A DNA stretch of 64,000 nt from Cupriavidus sp. AU9028 (GTDB taxonomy: Bacteria > Pseudomonadota > Gammaproteobacteria > Burkholderiales > Burkholderiaceae). Shown here one piece after another: positions 62,512 through 64,000 of this stretch. The DNA lies in assembly GCF_019795295.1 (NCBI RefSeq), contig NZ_JAIMCG010000015.1:1-64000 (forward strand), read 5' to 3'. The position numbers were made by a program, and so were the translations under genes. The stretch's first letter is position 1, and every line of letters starts with the position of its first letter. The notes beneath the pieces were generated by a model that saw nothing but the letters and a program-made list of their open reading frames with translations, was not told where the DNA came from and did no database searches.

Positions 62512-63537
62512 TCAGGCGGGCGCCGGTACCGCGGCGACCGCCGCCGGTGCGCCCGGCCGCGCCCCTGCGGCAATCGGCGCGATTGGCCCGATCGGCGCAA
62601 TGGGCGCAATCGGCCGCAGCGGGCCGCCCTGGCGCTGCAGCTCGGGATCGCGCGCGAACAGCTCGGCGGCCCAGTCGACGAACACCCGTACCTTGGCCGA
62701 CAGGTTGCGGTTCTGCGGGTACATCGCCGAGATCGGCATTTCCTCTTCCTGCCAGTCGGCCATGATTTCCACCAGCCGGCCGCTCTCCAGATAGGGCTGC
62801 GCCATCAGCCGCGATATCACCGCAATGCCGTGGCCTTCCAGCGCGCAGCCGATATAGACCTCGGGATCGTTGGTCGAGATGGCCGAAGGCAGCAGCAGCT
62901 CGTGCCGCTCGTCGCCACGGGTCAGGATCCACGGCATTTCCCGGCCGGTCCGTGTCGAGATGTAATTGATCGCCCGATGCTCGCGCAGCTCGTCCGGAGT
63001 GGAGGGGGTGCCGTGCTGCTTCAGATAGATCGGCGAGGCATAGAACGCCAGCCGAAGCTCGCCGATGCGGCGCGCCACCATGGTGTCGTCCACCGTGTCG
63101 CCGACGCGGATCACCACATCCACCCCTTCCTTTAACAGGTCGATCGGCTTGGTGTTGATCGTCAGCTCCACCTTCAGGTCCGGATACCGCGTGATGAACT
63201 CATGCAGGTGCGGCACCAGTACCAGACGCGCCAGCCCGCCGATCGTATCGACCCGCAGCGTGCCTTTGGGCGTCTGGTTCTGCATGGTCAGCGACTGCTC
63301 GGCCTCGTCCACATCGGACAGGATGCGCACGCACCGTTCGTAATAGGCCGCGCCCTCGGAGGTCACGCTGATGCGCCGGGTGGTCCGGTGCAGCAGCTTG
63401 ACGCCGAGGTGGGATTCCAGGTTCTGGATCAACCGGGTCAGGGTCGCCTTGGGCAGGTCCAGCGACTCCGCCGCGCGGGCGAAGCTGCCGAAATCGACGA
63501 CTCGGGTGAAGGCCTGCATTGATACGAAGCGGTCCAT
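62512..63537 (-). CDS. LysR-family regulator with low-complexity C-terminal tail
   Basis: The 341-residue protein begins MDRFVSMQAFTRVVDFGSFARAAESLDLPKATLTRLIQ, typical of the DmlR/CrgA group, with a normal substrate-binding domain up to about residue 300. It then carries a roughly 35-residue tail made of PIAPIAPIGPIAPIA-type repeats and Ala/Pro, which is not part of the family fold. It is convergent with the DUF2795 gene. Its target is unknown; nothing divergent is seen within 340 bp. Confidence 0.88.
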   Translation of the reverse strand: MDRFVSMQAFTRVVDFGSFARAAESLDLPKATLTRLIQNLESHLGVKLLHRTTRRISVTSEGAAYYERCVRILSDVDEAEQSLTMQNQTPKGTLRVDTIGGLARLVLVPHLHEFITRYPDLKVELTINTKPIDLLKEGVDVVIRVGDTVDDTMVARRIGELRLAFYASPIYLKQHGTPSTPDELREHRAINYISTRTGREMPWILTRGDERHELLLPSAISTNDPEVYIGCALEGHGIAVISRLMAQPYLESGRLVEIMADWQEEEMPISAMYPQNRNLSAKVRVFVDWAAELFARDPELQRQGGPLRPIAPIAPIGPIAPIAAGARPGAPAAVAAVPAPA

Positions 63538-63884
63538 GATGGCTATCCAGTCAGAGGCGGCGGCCGGCGCCGCCCGCGTTGCTGCCGCAAGGGGTCGTAG
63601 CCGCGAATATTACGCACTATGGAAGGCATATGCAGCGTAGGGTCTCCCGGCTGCCACCTTGTTGGCGCGATTGCAACAAAGGCATCCGCGAGCCGGTCCT
63701 TTGCCGCGGATGCGATTATGCGTTCGCACGAGCTGGAACAGGACGCTGGATTATTTCACCGGCAGAATAGTGCATTGGCAAAGACCCGCTTTATCCCGTC
63801 CATGTCAACCACCATAATCCGCTCAACCCAACTTGCAATTACCTGTCCGGTCTTCGCCAGCGGAGCCGGCGCCAAGGATTCACC
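63538..63884. other. 347-bp region upstream of the LysR gene
   Basis: No recognised gene. Moderate AT content (63760-63850) and TTGCAATTACC near 63833 may belong to a promoter for the gene starting at 63885. Short frames on either strand have no supporting evidence. Confidence 0.35.
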
Positions 63885-64000
63885 ATGACGAGCAAATCGA
63901 CGATGCAGGGCAGCAAGGCCGCGAACGGCAGCGGCGCTCGTGTCGTGCGCCATTCGCTCGAGAGCTGGGATCGCACTGTTGCAGTGCACGTGTGCTACCC
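63885..64000 (+). CDS. start of a gene of unknown product (partial, runs off the window)
   Basis: A frame opens with ATG at 63885, preceded by AAGGAT, and continues to the window edge without a stop. The first 38 residues begin MTSKSTMQGSKAANGSGARV and continue VRHSLESWDRTVAVHVCY. They do not allow identification. A minus-strand frame overlapping this region is less convincing. Confidence 0.5.
   Translation, partial: MTSKSTMQGSKAANGSGARVVRHSLESWDRTVAVHVCY

Noticed and set aside
63756-63989. Minus-strand 77-codon frame at the right edge
   Set aside because: Overlaps the better supported plus-strand start at 63885 and has no recognisable product.
1-64000. tRNA, rRNA, CRISPR arrays, prophage genes, replication origin
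   Set aside because: Looked for clover-leaf ends, regular repeats with spacers, integrases and dnaA/oriC-type boxes by eye; none was seen. A tRNA scan and CRISPR finder would be decisive.

Overview
The window is a 64 kb piece of a GC-rich chromosome with the gene repertoire of a beta-proteobacterium of the Burkholderiaceae, most like Cupriavidus or Ralstonia. This is inferred from family content: two Bug-type substrate receptors, many LysR regulators, an infA2-type second initiation factor IF-1, a small H-NS with the GRGRAPAWL-type C-terminus, a peroxiredoxin-glutaredoxin fusion, a Gram-negative porin of the Burkholderiales type and an AcnB aconitase. No rRNA, tRNA, CRISPR array or prophage was seen. 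The only mobile element is the 3' end of an IS3-family transposase at the left edge.

0-8.6 kb: acnB with a clear sigma-70 promoter and an AT-rich palindrome; a lower-GC stretch with a small lipoprotein; a YkvA-type membrane protein; two more lipoproteins, one a large metallophosphoesterase; and a ParD-like antitoxin gene overlapping a type I methionine aminopeptidase gene. 8.6-19 kb: an MFS exporter/alcohol dehydrogenase pair, a two-subunit molybdenum hydroxylase (iorAB-like), and several LysR or TetR regulators with their reductase or transferase neighbours. 19-25 kb: infA2, cspA with a long leader, an exported amidohydrolase, a LysP-like permease and a TipA-like MerR regulator. 25-33 kb: gdhA, then a four-gene CoA-ester catabolic operon (acyl-CoA ligase, MaoC-like hydratase, CoA transferase, Bug receptor) divergent from an IclR regulator. 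Two 14-bp palindromes lie exactly 100 bp apart in the divergent region.

33-49.6 kb: a mixed housekeeping and stress region with a uracil-DNA glycosylase-like protein, a ParB-like protein, an MFS transporter, a candidate short sRNA, a FUSC efflux protein, an SDR, a D-amino-acid aminotransferase-like enzyme, an acetyltransferase, a hydrolase, the Prx-Grx fusion next to a dihydrolipoyl-dehydrogenase-like enzyme, H-NS and an F420/FMN-type monooxygenase. 49.7-57.6 kb: a co-oriented catabolic cluster with porin, LysR (TcuR-like), TcuA, TcuB, class II aldolase, Bug receptor and 2-hydroxyacid dehydrogenase. This looks like a tricarballylate-type pathway with an unusual uptake module. 57.9-62.5 kb: a stress block with OsmC, a three-BON-domain protein behind an RpoS-like promoter, and an operon of two ferritin-like proteins, an unrecognised small protein and a DUF2795 protein.

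The points most worth following up are the ParD-like/methionine aminopeptidase couple, the candidate sRNA at 37.41-37.47 kb with an anti-Shine-Dalgarno tract, the paired IclR boxes, the ferritin-like/DUF2795 operon and the hybrid tcu cluster. All functions are assigned by reading protein motifs; no database search was run.
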